Source: Paracoccaceae bacterium
Lineage (GTDB): Bacteria; Pseudomonadota; Alphaproteobacteria; Rhizobiales; Stappiaceae
Direction: 5' to 3'
NCBI GenBank assembly: GCA_013373445.1
Contig: JABXHV010000084.1
Location: forward strand, 1-64,000
DNA: 64,000 nt
This document shows, piece by piece, positions 9,408 through 19,472 of the stretch. The notes under the pieces are model-generated. The model made no database searches. It was not told the DNA's origin and was given only the letters and a program-made list of their open reading frames with translations. The stretch's first letter is position 1, and each line of letters begins with the position of its first letter. The position numbers and the translations under genes were made by a program.

Positions 9408-12161
9408 GTGCAGGCAATGGACGACCTCCTCAGGGAATTTATTACTGAGACGAATGAAAGTCTCGATGTTGTGGATGTTGAACTGGTAAAGTTCGAACAA
9501 GAACCCAACAACGCGACCATTCTTGATAACATTTTTCGCCTTGTTCATACGATCAAGGGCACGTGCGGGTTTCTCGGGCTTCCACGCCTAGAAGGAATAG
9601 CGCACGCTGCAGAAACACTCATGGGCAAGTTCCGTGAAGGTGTTCCTGTAACGCCCGAGGCGGTGTCACTCATCTTGAACTCGATCGATAGGATTAAAGC
9701 GATCCTTGCTGATCTTGAGGCAGCTGAAGGCGAAGAGCCAGCCGGCGATGACAGCGATCTGATTTCCGAACTAGAACGGATGTCGATGAGCGCTGATGCG
9801 CCAGCAGAGGCCGCCGAAGAGCCTGCGGCTGCAGAGGCCCCAGCAGAAGCTGAGCAGACAATTGAACGCGAATTGCGGGTTGGTGAGGTTTCGCTCGATG
9901 AGCTAGAACGCGCCTTCCAGGAAACAAGCGTTGAAGTTGAAATTGCAGAGCCAGAAGAGGCAGTAGCTGAAGACGCGGCTCCAACTCCGACACCTGCGGT
10001 TGAAGCGGCGCCAGTGAAAGCCGAAGCTCCAAAGAAGGCTGTAAAAGAGCCTGAAAAAGCTGAAGAGAAGAAATCTTCCGGGCAGTCTGTTTCCAGCCAG
10101 TCGATCCGTGTTGCCGTCGATACACTTGAACACCTGATGACAATGGTTTCCGAGCTGGTGCTGACACGCAACCAGCTTCTCGAAATCTCGCGTCGTCACG
10201 AAGATAGTGAGTTCAAGGTTCCACTCCAGCGTCTTTCGAATGTGACCGCTGAGCTGCAAGAAGGTGTCATGGCGACACGCATGCAGCCAATCGGGCACGC
10301 CTGGCAGAAGTTGCCACGTATTGTACGTGACCTGAGCCAGGAACTTGAGAAGCCTATTGAACTTGAGATGATCGGTGCTGATACCGAGCTCGATCGTCAG
10401 GTTCTTGAGATGATCAAGGATCCTCTCACACATATGGTCCGCAACTCTGCCGACCACGGCCTCGAGATGCCTAGCGATCGCCGCGAAGCAGGTAAGCCTG
10501 AGAAGGGTACGATTACCCTGGCTGCTTATCATGAAGGCGGACATATCATCATCGAAGTACGTGATGACGGTAAGGGCCTTGATGTTGAAAAGATCAAGGC
10601 GAAGGCTGTTGATCGTGGCTTGGGTACTGAGGCTGAAATCGACAAGTTGTCGGATGCTCAGATCCACAAATTCATCTTTGCAGCCGGTTTCTCTACCGCA
10701 GCATCGGTTACCAGCGTTTCCGGCCGTGGCGTCGGCATGGATGTTGTCCGCAACAACATCGAGCTGATTGGCGGTACCGTTGATCTTCGCTCTGCCCCTG
10801 GTAAGGGTTCGACGTTCATCATCAAGATCCCGCTGACACTTGCGATTGTTTCGACGCTTATTGTCGAAGCAAGTGGCGATCGTTTTGCCATCCCGCAGTT
10901 GTCGGTTGTCGAACTTGTTCGTGTTCAGAACAACTCCGAGCATCGCATCGAGCGGATCAAGAACACTCCGGTTCTGCGATTGCGCAATAACCTCTTGCCG
11001 CTTGTGCATCTGTCACAGCTTCTGGGCATCTTCAAGGGTGAAGACCTGGATAATGCGATTGATGAGGACAATGGCTTCATTGTTGTCATGCAGGTGGGTA
11101 GCCAGACATTTGGTGTCGTGGTTGATGCGGTGTTCCACACCGAGGAAATCGTGGTCAAGCCAATGTCGACGATGTTGCGCAACCTGACCATGTTCTCTGG
11201 AAACACCATCCTGGGTGATGGCTCTGTGATCATGATCCTTGATCCAAACGGTGTTGCTGGCGCAATGGCCCATCATGCTTCTAGCGCGGTGGCCGAGCAG
11301 GCTGCCGAAGAGGCTGAAGATCCGATGCGTATCATCAACAACAGCCAGAATGCGATCTCGCTGCTTCTCTTCCGTGCGGGGGCACCAGAACCAAAAGCGG
11401 TTCCATTGTCTCTCGTCACACGTCTGGAAGAGTTCGAAGTCTCGAAAATCGAACGCTCCAATGGTCGTGACCTCGTTCAGTACCGTGGCGCCCTCATGCC
11501 GCTGGTTTACGTAAACGATGGTGATCATCACAAGACAGAAGGCACACAGCCGATGCTTGTGTTCTCTGACAGCGGCCGCTCTATGGGGCTTGTTGTTGAT
11601 GAGATCGTCGATATCGTCGAAGAGCGCATGGATATCGAAGTCGGTTCCGAACGCCCGGGCATTCTTGGTTCGGCAGTTATCAAGGAACGCGCAACAGAGA
11701 TCCTCGACCTTGGCTTCTATCTGCCACAGGCCTTCGAAGACTGGTTCATGCGTAAAGAAATGGATATCGAAATGTTGACCAAGAAAATTCTCTTGGTCGA
11801 TGATTCCGCCTTCTTCCGCAACATGTTGACACCGGTTCTCAAGTCGGCGGGCTATGACGTCACGACCTGTGTAGGTCCTGCTCAGGCAATTGAATTGCTT
11901 GAAAACGGTGCGACCTTCAACGCTGTCGTCAGTGATATCGAAATGCCGGAGATCAATGGTTTTGAGTTCTGCGAGAGCTTGCGCCGCGATCCCCGTTTCA
12001 AGCGAATGCCGATCTTGGCACTGTCTTCGCTTGTAACGCCATCTTCGATCGAACGCGGCCGTCAGGCAGGTTTCGATGATTATGTAGCGAAGTTCGACCG
12101 CCCAGGTCTGATCGCTGCGTTGAAAGACATTTTCTCAGGTGAAATTGAGGTAGCGGCATGA
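9408..12161 (+). CDS. cheA: Chemotaxis histidine kinase CheA, hybrid with duplicated CheW-like domain and C-terminal receiver
   Basis: HPt (NIFRLVHTIKGTCGFLG), dimerisation/HATPase (MIKDPLTHMVRNSADHGLE, GRGVGMDVVRNNIELIGG), two CheW-like segments, C-terminal REC (KKILLVDDSAFFRNML...VVSDIEMPEINGFEF). Confidence 0.96.
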   Translation: MQAMDDLLREFITETNESLDVVDVELVKFEQEPNNATILDNIFRLVHTIKGTCGFLGLPRLEGIAHAAETLMGKFREGVPVTPEAVSLILNSIDRIKAILADLEAAEGEEPAGDDSDLISELERMSMSADAPAEAAEEPAAAEAPAEAEQTIERELRVGEVSLDELERAFQETSVEVEIAEPEEAVAEDAAPTPTPAVEAAPVKAEAPKKAVKEPEKAEEKKSSGQSVSSQSIRVAVDTLEHLMTMVSELVLTRNQLLEISRRHEDSEFKVPLQRLSNVTAELQEGVMATRMQPIGHAWQKLPRIVRDLSQELEKPIELEMIGADTELDRQVLEMIKDPLTHMVRNSADHGLEMPSDRREAGKPEKGTITLAAYHEGGHIIIEVRDDGKGLDVEKIKAKAVDRGLGTEAEIDKLSDAQIHKFIFAAGFSTAASVTSVSGRGVGMDVVRNNIELIGGTVDLRSAPGKGSTFIIKIPLTLAIVSTLIVEASGDRFAIPQLSVVELVRVQNNSEHRIERIKNTPVLRLRNNLLPLVHLSQLLGIFKGEDLDNAIDEDNGFIVVMQVGSQTFGVVVDAVFHTEEIVVKPMSTMLRNLTMFSGNTILGDGSVIMILDPNGVAGAMAHHASSAVAEQAAEEAEDPMRIINNSQNAISLLLFRAGAPEPKAVPLSLVTRLEEFEVSKIERSNGRDLVQYRGALMPLVYVNDGDHHKTEGTQPMLVFSDSGRSMGLVVDEIVDIVEERMDIEVGSERPGILGSAVIKERATEILDLGFYLPQAFEDWFMRKEMDIEMLTKKILLVDDSAFFRNMLTPVLKSAGYDVTTCVGPAQAIELLENGATFNAVVSDIEMPEINGFEFCESLRRDPRFKRMPILALSSLVTPSSIERGRQAGFDDYVAKFDRPGLIAALKDIFSGEIEVAA

Positions 12162-12664
12162 GCATCGTCGATACGCAAGAAGCAAAAACCGCTGGCGACG
12201 GCGAGACCATTCAGTTTGTAACTGTTGTGATTGGCGGCCAGCTCTTTGGGCTACCAATCTCTCAGGTCCACGATGTTTTTGTCCCTGAAAGCGTAACACG
12301 CGTTCCGCTTTCAGCTCCGGAAGTCGCCGGCGTTCTGAACCTGCGTGGTCGTATCGTTACAGCGATCGACATGCGTCGTCGCCTTCATTTGCCACCAAAT
12401 GAAGAGAAGCAAGTGATGGCTGTGGGTATCGAGCATAAACACGAGAGCTATGGTCTCGTAATTGATGCTGTTGGTGAGGTGCTGAACCTTGCCGGGAACT
12501 CCGCCGAGCCAAACCCATCCAACCTGGACAAGCGTTGGGCTGAAATCTCCGGAGGTGTTCATCGCCTTGAGGGCCAGTTGATGGTCATTTTGGATGTTGA
12601 ACGTCTACTTGGTGCCATGTTCCCAGAACCTATGGCAGCTGCAGCAACTGCGACAGCAGCTTAA
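12158..12664 (+). CDS. cheW: Chemotaxis coupling protein CheW
   Basis: 168 aa; FVTVVIGGQLFGLPISQVHDVFVPESVTRVPLSAPEVAGVLNLRGRIVTAIDMRRR; ATGA overlap with cheA. Confidence 0.94.
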   Translation: MSIVDTQEAKTAGDGETIQFVTVVIGGQLFGLPISQVHDVFVPESVTRVPLSAPEVAGVLNLRGRIVTAIDMRRRLHLPPNEEKQVMAVGIEHKHESYGLVIDAVGEVLNLAGNSAEPNPSNLDKRWAEISGGVHRLEGQLMVILDVERLLGAMFPEPMAAAATATAA

Positions 12665-12710
12665 CTGTGCACGAACTGGACCCTATAGGCCATAAACGGA
12701 GACTTATGAG

Positions 12711-13076
12711 ATGAAACAATGCCTCGTAGTTGACGACTCCAGTGTCATTCGAAAAGTGGCACGTCGGATTCTGGAAGATTTGAGCTTTGAAATTGCTGAA
12801 GCTGAAGATGGTCAGCAAGCGCTTGATGCGTGCCGCAAGAGCATGCCTGATGCGATCTTGCTTGACTGGAACATGCCGGTGATGGACGGACTTGAGTTCC
12901 TGACCAGCCTCAGATCTGAAGACGGCGGCGACAAGCCGATTGTGGTTTTCTGCACCACTGAGAATGATGTCGCACATATTGCACGGGCGATCCGTGCCGG
13001 TGCGAACGAATACATCATGAAGCCATTCGATCGCGAGATTGTTGAAGCTAAGTTCCAGGAAGTGGGCCTGATTTAA
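12711..13076 (+). CDS. cheY: Single-domain response regulator CheY
   Basis: 121 aa receiver domain (CLVVDDSSVIRKVARRIL, LLDWNMPVMDGLEFL, KPFDREIVEAKFQEVGLI). Confidence 0.92.
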   Translation: MKQCLVVDDSSVIRKVARRILEDLSFEIAEAEDGQQALDACRKSMPDAILLDWNMPVMDGLEFLTSLRSEDGGDKPIVVFCTTENDVAHIARAIRAGANEYIMKPFDREIVEAKFQEVGLI

Positions 13077-13091
13077 CATTCGCGGGAAGCT

Positions 13092-14318
13092 ATGATGGCC
13101 TTTGCAGAAAAACAAAACACTGGTGCAAGCCCAAACACCGACCCGATCCGGGTCATGGTTGTCGATGATGCGGTTGTGATTCGTGGACTCTTGACACGAT
13201 GGCTGGATGCTGACGCCCAGCTTGATGTCGTTGGATCTCACCGCAACGGAAAGATCGCTGTAGACGATATTGAAAAGAGCAATCCTGATGTGGTTGTTCT
13301 TGATATCGAAATGCCTGAAATGGATGGGATGACAGCTTTGCCGCTGATGTTGGCTAAAAAGCGTGATCTCGTCGTCATTATGGCATCTACGCTGACACGC
13401 CGAAACGCAGAAATTAGCATGAAAGCCCTGTCTCTAGGGGCTGCTGACTACGTTCCAAAACCAGAATCCAATTCTGAAATTACAACGTCGATTGATTTCC
13501 GACGAGAGCTTATCGACAAGGTGAAAGCCTTGGGTTTGCGCGCCCGGAAGTTCAAGACACCGCAGCGTTCGATGCGCGCAGCGACAGACGCCGGCCGCGT
13601 CTCCTCACAGGCGCCGGTCAGCCGTGCTGCTGCCCCCGCGCCTGCTGAGGCACGAAAGCCGGCTTTTGCGCCTACATCAGGTGCCGTAACGTCAAGTAAG
13701 GCGGGTTTCAGTCTGCGTCCCTATTCGTCTGCGCGGCCCAGGATTCTTGCAATCGGCTCCTCCACGGGTGGGCCCCAGGCGCTGCAATTGGTGCTTAAAG
13801 ACATTGGCGCTGCGCTTAAAGACGTTCCGGTGGTGATCACGCAGCATATGCCGCCGACTTTCACAGCTATTCTTGCCGAACATATCGGCAAGGCTTCGAT
13901 GTGTCCTTGTAAAGAGGGCGCGGATGGCGACGTGCTGAAGCCTGGTCATATCTATGTGGCACCTGGCGGTCGGCACATGGTGCTGGAAAGCGCTGGAACC
14001 GAAACCAAGATCCGTCTTATCGACACTGCGCCGATCAACTTCTGTAAGCCTGCGGTTGATCCGCTCTTTGAGAGTGTCGCTAAGATTTATGGCTCTGCCG
14101 TTTTGTCACTGATTTTGACAGGCATGGGTCATGACGGCGCTGAAGGGGTCAAGACAATTGCCAGGGGCGGTGGAAGTGTCATTGCCCAAGATGAAGCGAC
14201 TAGCGTTGTTTGGGGTATGCCCGGAGCTGCCGCAAATACAAACATGTGTTCAGATGTTTTGCCTTTGGCAGAAATCGGTCCCAAGATCACCCGCATTTTG
14301 AAGGGGAGTGCTCGATGA
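13092..14318 (+). CDS. cheB: Chemotaxis protein-glutamate methylesterase CheB
   Basis: REC domain plus methylesterase domain (AIGSSTGGPQAL, VVITQHMPPTFTAILAEHIG, ILTGMGHDGAEGVKTIARGGGSVIAQDE). Confidence 0.95.
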   Translation: MMAFAEKQNTGASPNTDPIRVMVVDDAVVIRGLLTRWLDADAQLDVVGSHRNGKIAVDDIEKSNPDVVVLDIEMPEMDGMTALPLMLAKKRDLVVIMASTLTRRNAEISMKALSLGAADYVPKPESNSEITTSIDFRRELIDKVKALGLRARKFKTPQRSMRAATDAGRVSSQAPVSRAAAPAPAEARKPAFAPTSGAVTSSKAGFSLRPYSSARPRILAIGSSTGGPQALQLVLKDIGAALKDVPVVITQHMPPTFTAILAEHIGKASMCPCKEGADGDVLKPGHIYVAPGGRHMVLESAGTETKIRLIDTAPINFCKPAVDPLFESVAKIYGSAVLSLILTGMGHDGAEGVKTIARGGGSVIAQDEATSVVWGMPGAAANTNMCSDVLPLAEIGPKITRILKGSAR

Positions 14319-15196
14319 CGCCCCAAGAGTTTGAATTCCTAAAAACGTTCCTAAAGGATCGTTCAGGATTGGTGCTATCGAACGACAAACAGTACCTTGT
14401 CGAAAGTCGGCTAATACCGGTCGCGAAAAAGGCGAACCTTGAAACATTAAGTGGCCTGATTGGTAACTTGAAGATCAATGGCTCGTCGAAGCTGGCGCTT
14501 GATGTCATTGAAGCAATGACAACCAATGAGTCATTTTTCTTTCGCGACAAGACGCCGTTCGATCATTTCAATGACACGATGTTGCCTTCGCTGCTGCAAA
14601 GCCGCTCAAGTTCACGTACATTGAAAATTTGGTGTGCGGCGGCGTCGACAGGGCAAGAGCCTTATTCTCTGGCCATGTGCATCAAAGAAGCCGCAGCGAA
14701 GCTCGGTGGATGGCGCACCCGGATCCTGGGTACCGACCTGTCCAACGAGGTTCTCGAGAAAGCACGCACAGGTATCTACAGCCAGTTCGAAGTGCAGCGT
14801 GGCCTTCCGATCCAGTTGCTGTTGAAATACTTCGAGCAGAAGGGCGACATGTGGCAGATTAATCCTGACATGCGCGCAATGATCGAATGGAAACAGCTCA
14901 ATTTGCTGGACAACTTCTCGCACCTTGGTGAGTTTGATGTCCTGTTTTGCCGCAACGTTCTGATCTATTTTGATCAGGCTACGAAGTCTCAGATCCTGGA
15001 TCGTCTGGCAAAGATGGTTCCTGCTGATGGCTTCCTGGTTCTCGGCGCGGCTGAAACAGTTGTTGGATTGACGGAAGCGTTCAAACCTGTGGCAGGCAAA
15101 CGTGGTCTGTTTCAGAAGGTGGCTGCTGCGGGTGCTGGTGCCAAGGCGCCATTTGGCGCGGCGTCTCGAGTTGCAACGAGCAGTTTTGCCCGCTAG
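14315..15196 (+). CDS. cheR: Chemotaxis protein methyltransferase CheR
   Basis: In-frame ATG 14315 overlaps the cheB stop (ATGA); IWCAAASTGQEPYSLAMC, DLSNEVLEKARTGIYSQFEVQRGLP, FDVLFCRNVLIYFD. Confidence 0.95.
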   Translation: MTPQEFEFLKTFLKDRSGLVLSNDKQYLVESRLIPVAKKANLETLSGLIGNLKINGSSKLALDVIEAMTTNESFFFRDKTPFDHFNDTMLPSLLQSRSSSRTLKIWCAAASTGQEPYSLAMCIKEAAAKLGGWRTRILGTDLSNEVLEKARTGIYSQFEVQRGLPIQLLLKYFEQKGDMWQINPDMRAMIEWKQLNLLDNFSHLGEFDVLFCRNVLIYFDQATKSQILDRLAKMVPADGFLVLGAAETVVGLTEAFKPVAGKRGLFQKVAAAGAGAKAPFGAASRVATSSFAR

Positions 15197-15225
15197 GGTC
15201 ACTTCCTAACACAATGAATTGATGA

Positions 15226-15256
15226 AAGGCAGCTTTGCAAAAGGCTGCCTTTTTTC
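15226..15256 (+). terminator. Terminator of the che operon
   Basis: AAGGCAGC-TTTGCAAAAG-GCTGCCTTTTTT. Confidence 0.85.
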
Positions 15257-15347
15257 ATTTTCTGGGGCAATCTATGAAAACTTGAGCCCCTGATGAGAGT
15301 TTTTCGCTCTTTGTCAGGACACAAGACTTGGGAGAAGGATACGATTC

Positions 15348-16319
15348 ATGAACAATGCTGGACCTTTGATTTCTCGACGAACTGCTCTTATCGGGGGGGG
15401 GGCCGGTACTGCAGTCCTTGCGATGGGCGGTGCTGCTCCGGTGAGTGCAGCAGCGCCACAGATGGGTGCTGCCCCCATCAGATACTCACGTTTCATGCTG
15501 GGCGATCTGGAGATTACGACGCTGCTGGACGGTGAAGCTTTCTCGGAGGAGCCGCAAAAAACCTTTGGAATGAATGTTGATTCTGCAGAGTTTGCGCGTG
15601 TTTCCGAAGCCAATTTCTTGCCGACCGATAATTTCTTCAATTTCTTCACGCCCACGCTGATCAACACCGGAAAAGAACTTATCCTGTTTGATACGGGCCT
15701 TGGAGAAGGTGCTCGGCCTGGAAGAGGACGCACGATGTCTGCATTGGAGGCGGCCGGTTACACTCCGGATCAGGTAGATGTTGTCGTCCTCACTCATATG
15801 CATCCTGATCACATTCTCGGGCTGATGGAAAACGGTATGCCTGCCTATCCAAACGCGCGCTACGTAACGGGATCAAAGGAATACAACTTTTGGTCAGCTC
15901 AGGACCCTGAAAGCAACGGAGTAGCCAAGTTAGTCGCGAGCCATATGACACCACTCGCCGAAAAGACCACGTTCCTGGATGATGGAGGTTCGGTTGTCTC
16001 CGGTATCACTGCCATGGCGGCAGAAGGTCATACACCGGGACATATGACCTATATGCTCGAAAGCTCTGGTAAACAGCTCTTGCTGGCTGCTGATACCGCC
16101 AATCACTTTGTCTGGTCTTTGGGCTATCCGGATTGGGAGGTCCGTTTCGATATGGACAAGGCGATGGCTGCGAAGACACGGCGTAAGGTGCTGAGCATGC
16201 TGGCGAGTGACAAGATTCCATTCAGCGGATATCACATGCCGTTTCCTGCTGTTGGCTTCATTGAAGCTAATGGGAATGGTTTTCGATTTGTCGCGGAGAG
16301 TTATCAGCTTAGTCTCTAG
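15348..16319 (+). CDS. Tat-exported metallo-beta-lactamase-fold hydrolase (AHL lactonase-like superfamily)
   Basis: Twin-arginine signal (SRRTALIGGGAGTAVLAMGGAAPVSAAA) and the metal motif VVLTHMHPDHILGL (HxHxDH), plus EGHTPGHMTYML. Confidence 0.88.
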   Translation: MNNAGPLISRRTALIGGGAGTAVLAMGGAAPVSAAAPQMGAAPIRYSRFMLGDLEITTLLDGEAFSEEPQKTFGMNVDSAEFARVSEANFLPTDNFFNFFTPTLINTGKELILFDTGLGEGARPGRGRTMSALEAAGYTPDQVDVVVLTHMHPDHILGLMENGMPAYPNARYVTGSKEYNFWSAQDPESNGVAKLVASHMTPLAEKTTFLDDGGSVVSGITAMAAEGHTPGHMTYMLESSGKQLLLAADTANHFVWSLGYPDWEVRFDMDKAMAAKTRRKVLSMLASDKIPFSGYHMPFPAVGFIEANGNGFRFVAESYQLSL

Positions 16320-16356
16320 ATTAGGCTCAAACTCTGTTGTGAACTGAGACGAAAAG

Positions 16357-16389
16357 ACGTCGCCATTTAAACAAGTGGCGACGTTTCTT
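16357..16389 (+). terminator. Probable terminator downstream of the MBL hydrolase
   Basis: ACGTCGCCA-TTTAAACAAG-TGGCGACGT perfect 9-bp stem followed by TTCTT (weak T tract). Confidence 0.55.
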
Positions 16390-16487
16390 GCATTTGATAG
16401 CGCTTTCCATCCAATGGGCATAAGGAAGGACCGCGTGCATAAGTCTGTCAGAAGGGTTTGTTTCCAGTTTGAGTATCTTGCCCAACA

Positions 16488-16512
16488 AAAAACCCCGCCA
16501 TTGGCGGGGTCT
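16488..16512 (-). terminator. Terminator of ctrA
   Basis: Minus strand CCCCGCCAATGGCGGGGTTTTTTG. Confidence 0.8.
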
Positions 16513-16539
16513 TGAAATCTTGTCTGATCCATTAATTGA

Positions 16540-17232
16540 TCAGGCAGCAACTTCGACTTCTGGCTCACGAAGAACATACCCCCGACCCCACACGGTCTCG
16601 ATATAGTTCTTGCCGGATGTTGCAGCTGCCAGCTTCTTGCGAAGCTTACAGATAAACACGTCGATGATCTTCAGTTCAGGCTCATCCATCCCGCCGTAGA
16701 GATGATTGAGGAACATTTCCTTGGTAAGGGTTGTACCTTTGCGGAGCGAAAGCAGCTCCAGCATCTGGTATTCCTTGCCAGTCAAATGAACACGCTGTCC
16801 GCCAACTTCGACAGTCTTTGTGTCGAGATTGACCTTCAGGTCGCCTGTCACGATAACGGATTGTGCATGGCCCTTGGAGCGACGAACAATAGCGTGAATA
16901 CGTGCAACCAACTCGTCCTTGTGGAACGGCTTGGTCATGTAATCATCTGCTCCAAAGCCAAGACCGCGAACCTTGTCCTCGATGCCGGCATTACCGGAAA
17001 GGATCAAAATCGGTGTCTTAACTTTTGAAACGCGAAGTGTGCGAAGAACCTCATATCCGGACATATCCGGCAGATTCAGGTCCAACATAATTATGTCATA
17101 ATCGTACAGCTTGCCGAGGTCGATACCTTCCTCGCCAAGATCTGTCGTGTAGACGTTGAAGTTTTCAGACTTCAGCATGAGCTCGATGCTCTGTGCCGTA
17201 GCGCTGTCATCCTCAATCAACAGTACACGCAT
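16540..17232 (-). CDS. ctrA: Cell-cycle response regulator CtrA
   Basis: [64 protein letters not shown]...[20 protein letters not shown] is the CtrA signature; start set to the internal Met at 17232 instead of the longer ORF (17271). Confidence 0.96.
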   Translation of the reverse strand: MRVLLIEDDSATAQSIELMLKSENFNVYTTDLGEEGIDLGKLYDYDIIMLDLNLPDMSGYEVLRTLRVSKVKTPILILSGNAGIEDKVRGLGFGADDYMTKPFHKDELVARIHAIVRRSKGHAQSVIVTGDLKVNLDTKTVEVGGQRVHLTGKEYQMLELLSLRKGTTLTKEMFLNHLYGGMDEPELKIIDVFICKLRKKLAAATSGKNYIETVWGRGYVLREPEVEVAA

Positions 17233-17304
17233 GCCAATCCCCTTGTGTCGCCTTTTCTGGGCAAGTCGCAACGGCTTCGTCGGCGCCTGCTACGCTAGGA
17301 CTGT

Positions 17305-17320
17305 TTAACCCCGACTCAAC
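17305..17320 (+). promoter_or_regulatory. Candidate CtrA box (TTAA-N7-TCAAC) in the ctrA/fliI intergenic region
   Basis: TTAACCCCGACTCAAC; one mismatch to the TTAA-N7-TTAAC consensus, 73 bp upstream of the ctrA ATG. Confidence 0.5.
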
Positions 17321-17604
17321 GCTAGTCAGAAATGGTTAACAAAATATAATTCCTAGCAGCAAGTCTCAGGGAAAGGAATCTGTTAACAACACTCAAGATC
17401 TTGAAGCCTAAAGAAAAATCAGGATTCATATTTCTTAATGTATCGCTTTAGGAAACGGTGATAACCGACTCCGATAAGATTCCTTCTCCACAAAACCGTG
17501 TGACTTTGTAAATGGGCCCTCGCCCGTCAACGTTCCGTTCATTAAGATTAACCAAATACGTAAACGATAGGTTACCAACCATCAAACAAAACGGGATCCG
17601 CAGC

Positions 17605-18930
17605 GTGAAATCGCTTTTTGTGGAAATTGATTCGCTAATGGCGACCGAAATTTACGGTCGTGTTGCCGCTGTGCAGGGCCTTCTGGTCGAGGTTGCCGGT
17701 CCTGTGCATGAGATGAGTGTCGGTTCGCGACTGATGATTGAGAGCGGCGAAGCTAACCCTCCGGTTCTGGCTGAAGTTGTTGGATTCCGTGATGACCGCG
17801 CTCTGTGCATGCCGTTTTCCGGCCTTGAAGGCGTCCGTATGGGGTGCAAGGCCGTGATCGAATCTCGCGACAGCGTCGTGCACCCGTCAGACGCCTGGCT
17901 TGGCCGGGTCGTAAATGCTCTCGGCGAACCGATTGATGGCAAGGGACCGCTGCCAAAAGGCGGGGAGGCGCGGAAATTGCGATCATCACCGCCGCCAGCC
18001 TCTGAACGTGGCCGCGTCGGTGGGCCTCTTGATTTGGGCGTTCGTGCCCTCAACACCTTTATCACCTGCTGCAAAGGCCAGCGGATGGGGATTTTCGCCG
18101 GATCGGGTGTTGGTAAGTCGGTGTTGATGTCGATGCTCGCCAAAAATACGAGTTGTGACGTGTCGGTCATCGGATTGATTGGCGAACGTGGTCGCGAAGT
18201 TCAGGAATTCATTGAAGACGATTTGGGCGAGGAAGGTTTGGCGCGGTCTGTCGTTGTGGTTGCGACCTCTGATGAGAGTGTCTTGATGCGACGCCAGGCT
18301 GCCTATCTCGCGATGACGGTTGCAGAGCAATTCCGCGACGATGATAAAAACGTACTCTGCATGATGGACTCCATTACGCGGTTTGCGATGGCGCAGCGTG
18401 AGATCGGATTGTCGGTCGGAGAACCTCCAACCTCGAAGGGTTATACGCCGACTGTGTTCACGGAATTGCCGAGGTTGTTGGAGCGTGCTGGACCTGGACG
18501 TGTTGGCTCTGGCTCTATTACAGGTCTCTTTACGGTGCTTGTCGAAGGCGACAACCACAATGAACCCGTTGCAGATGCAGTGCGCGGCATTCTCGATGGT
18601 CATATCGTCATGGAAAGAGCGATTGCAGAGCGCGGTCGGTATCCGGCAATCAATGTCTTGAAGTCGGTATCCCGAACGATGCCTCGATGTGTTCCAGAAG
18701 AACAACTCCCGGTGCTGCGCCAGGCACGACGTTTGATGTCAACTTTCAGCGATATGGAAGAGTTGATACGTCTGGGCGCCTATCGAAAGGGGTCCGATCC
18801 GACTGTCGATGAGGCTATTGCACGACATGAACCGCTAGAAGCCTTTTTGAATCAACGAAAAGACGAGGCAACCGATATAAATGACGGATATATTCAACTT
18901 GCCAACCTTTTGGAAATGACTCCAGAGTAA
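17605..18930 (+). CDS. fliI: Flagellar protein export ATPase FliI
   Basis: Walker [66 protein letters not shown] start at 17605 suggested by similarity of [11 protein letters not shown]...[14 protein letters not shown] to FliI N-termini; the ORF track starts at 17512. Confidence 0.93.
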   Translation: MKSLFVEIDSLMATEIYGRVAAVQGLLVEVAGPVHEMSVGSRLMIESGEANPPVLAEVVGFRDDRALCMPFSGLEGVRMGCKAVIESRDSVVHPSDAWLGRVVNALGEPIDGKGPLPKGGEARKLRSSPPPASERGRVGGPLDLGVRALNTFITCCKGQRMGIFAGSGVGKSVLMSMLAKNTSCDVSVIGLIGERGREVQEFIEDDLGEEGLARSVVVVATSDESVLMRRQAAYLAMTVAEQFRDDDKNVLCMMDSITRFAMAQREIGLSVGEPPTSKGYTPTVFTELPRLLERAGPGRVGSGSITGLFTVLVEGDNHNEPVADAVRGILDGHIVMERAIAERGRYPAINVLKSVSRTMPRCVPEEQLPVLRQARRLMSTFSDMEELIRLGAYRKGSDPTVDEAIARHEPLEAFLNQRKDEATDINDGYIQLANLLEMTPE

Positions 18931-18958
18931 GATGTCCCTTGCTAGGGGAGTATTGAGT

Positions 18959-19366
18959 ATGAAAACCCGTGATAGTTTAATTCGCTTGAAGCGATTTCAG
19001 GTTGACGACAAGCGACGTCAATTGAGCCAAATTGAAGCCATGATTTCAGAGTTCAATCGTATGGCTGATGAACTGGATGAACAGATTCGCACCGAGCAGG
19101 AGCGTGTCGGCATTACAGATGAGACACATTTCGCCTATCCAACCTTTGCAAAGGCAGCGGCGACACGCCGTGACAACCTGCGCAATTCTGCACATGAGCT
19201 CGACGATCAGCTTGAAAAAGCTCGTGACGAGCTCAATGAGGCGATTGGTGAACTTAAAAAGTTCGAGCAGCTTGAAGAGCGTGATCAACAGCGTGAACAA
19301 GAAGCACAGGACCTGGCAGAGCAGGATCAGCTGGACGAAATTGCAGGTCGTGCACGCACTCGGTAG
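18959..19366 (+). CDS. fliJ: FliJ-like flagellar export chaperone
   Basis: Coiled-coil protein of about 135 aa immediately downstream of fliI (MKTRDSLIRLKRFQVDDKRRQLSQIEAMI). Confidence 0.8.
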   Translation: MKTRDSLIRLKRFQVDDKRRQLSQIEAMISEFNRMADELDEQIRTEQERVGITDETHFAYPTFAKAAATRRDNLRNSAHELDDQLEKARDELNEAIGELKKFEQLEERDQQREQEAQDLAEQDQLDEIAGRARTR

Positions 19367-19472
19367 AGCCTGAAACTTCAGGCTCACCCAAACGTGGCTT
19401 GCATGCTGTAGTGTTTCCGACGCCAGCTTCAGGTCTGTGATATTTGAGTATTGTTTGGGTGATTAGCGGACT

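Noticed and set aside
9903-11009. 368-aa antisense ORF inside cheA
   Set aside because: Fully contained in a well-supported cheA frame; sequence is low-complexity with no domain resemblance.
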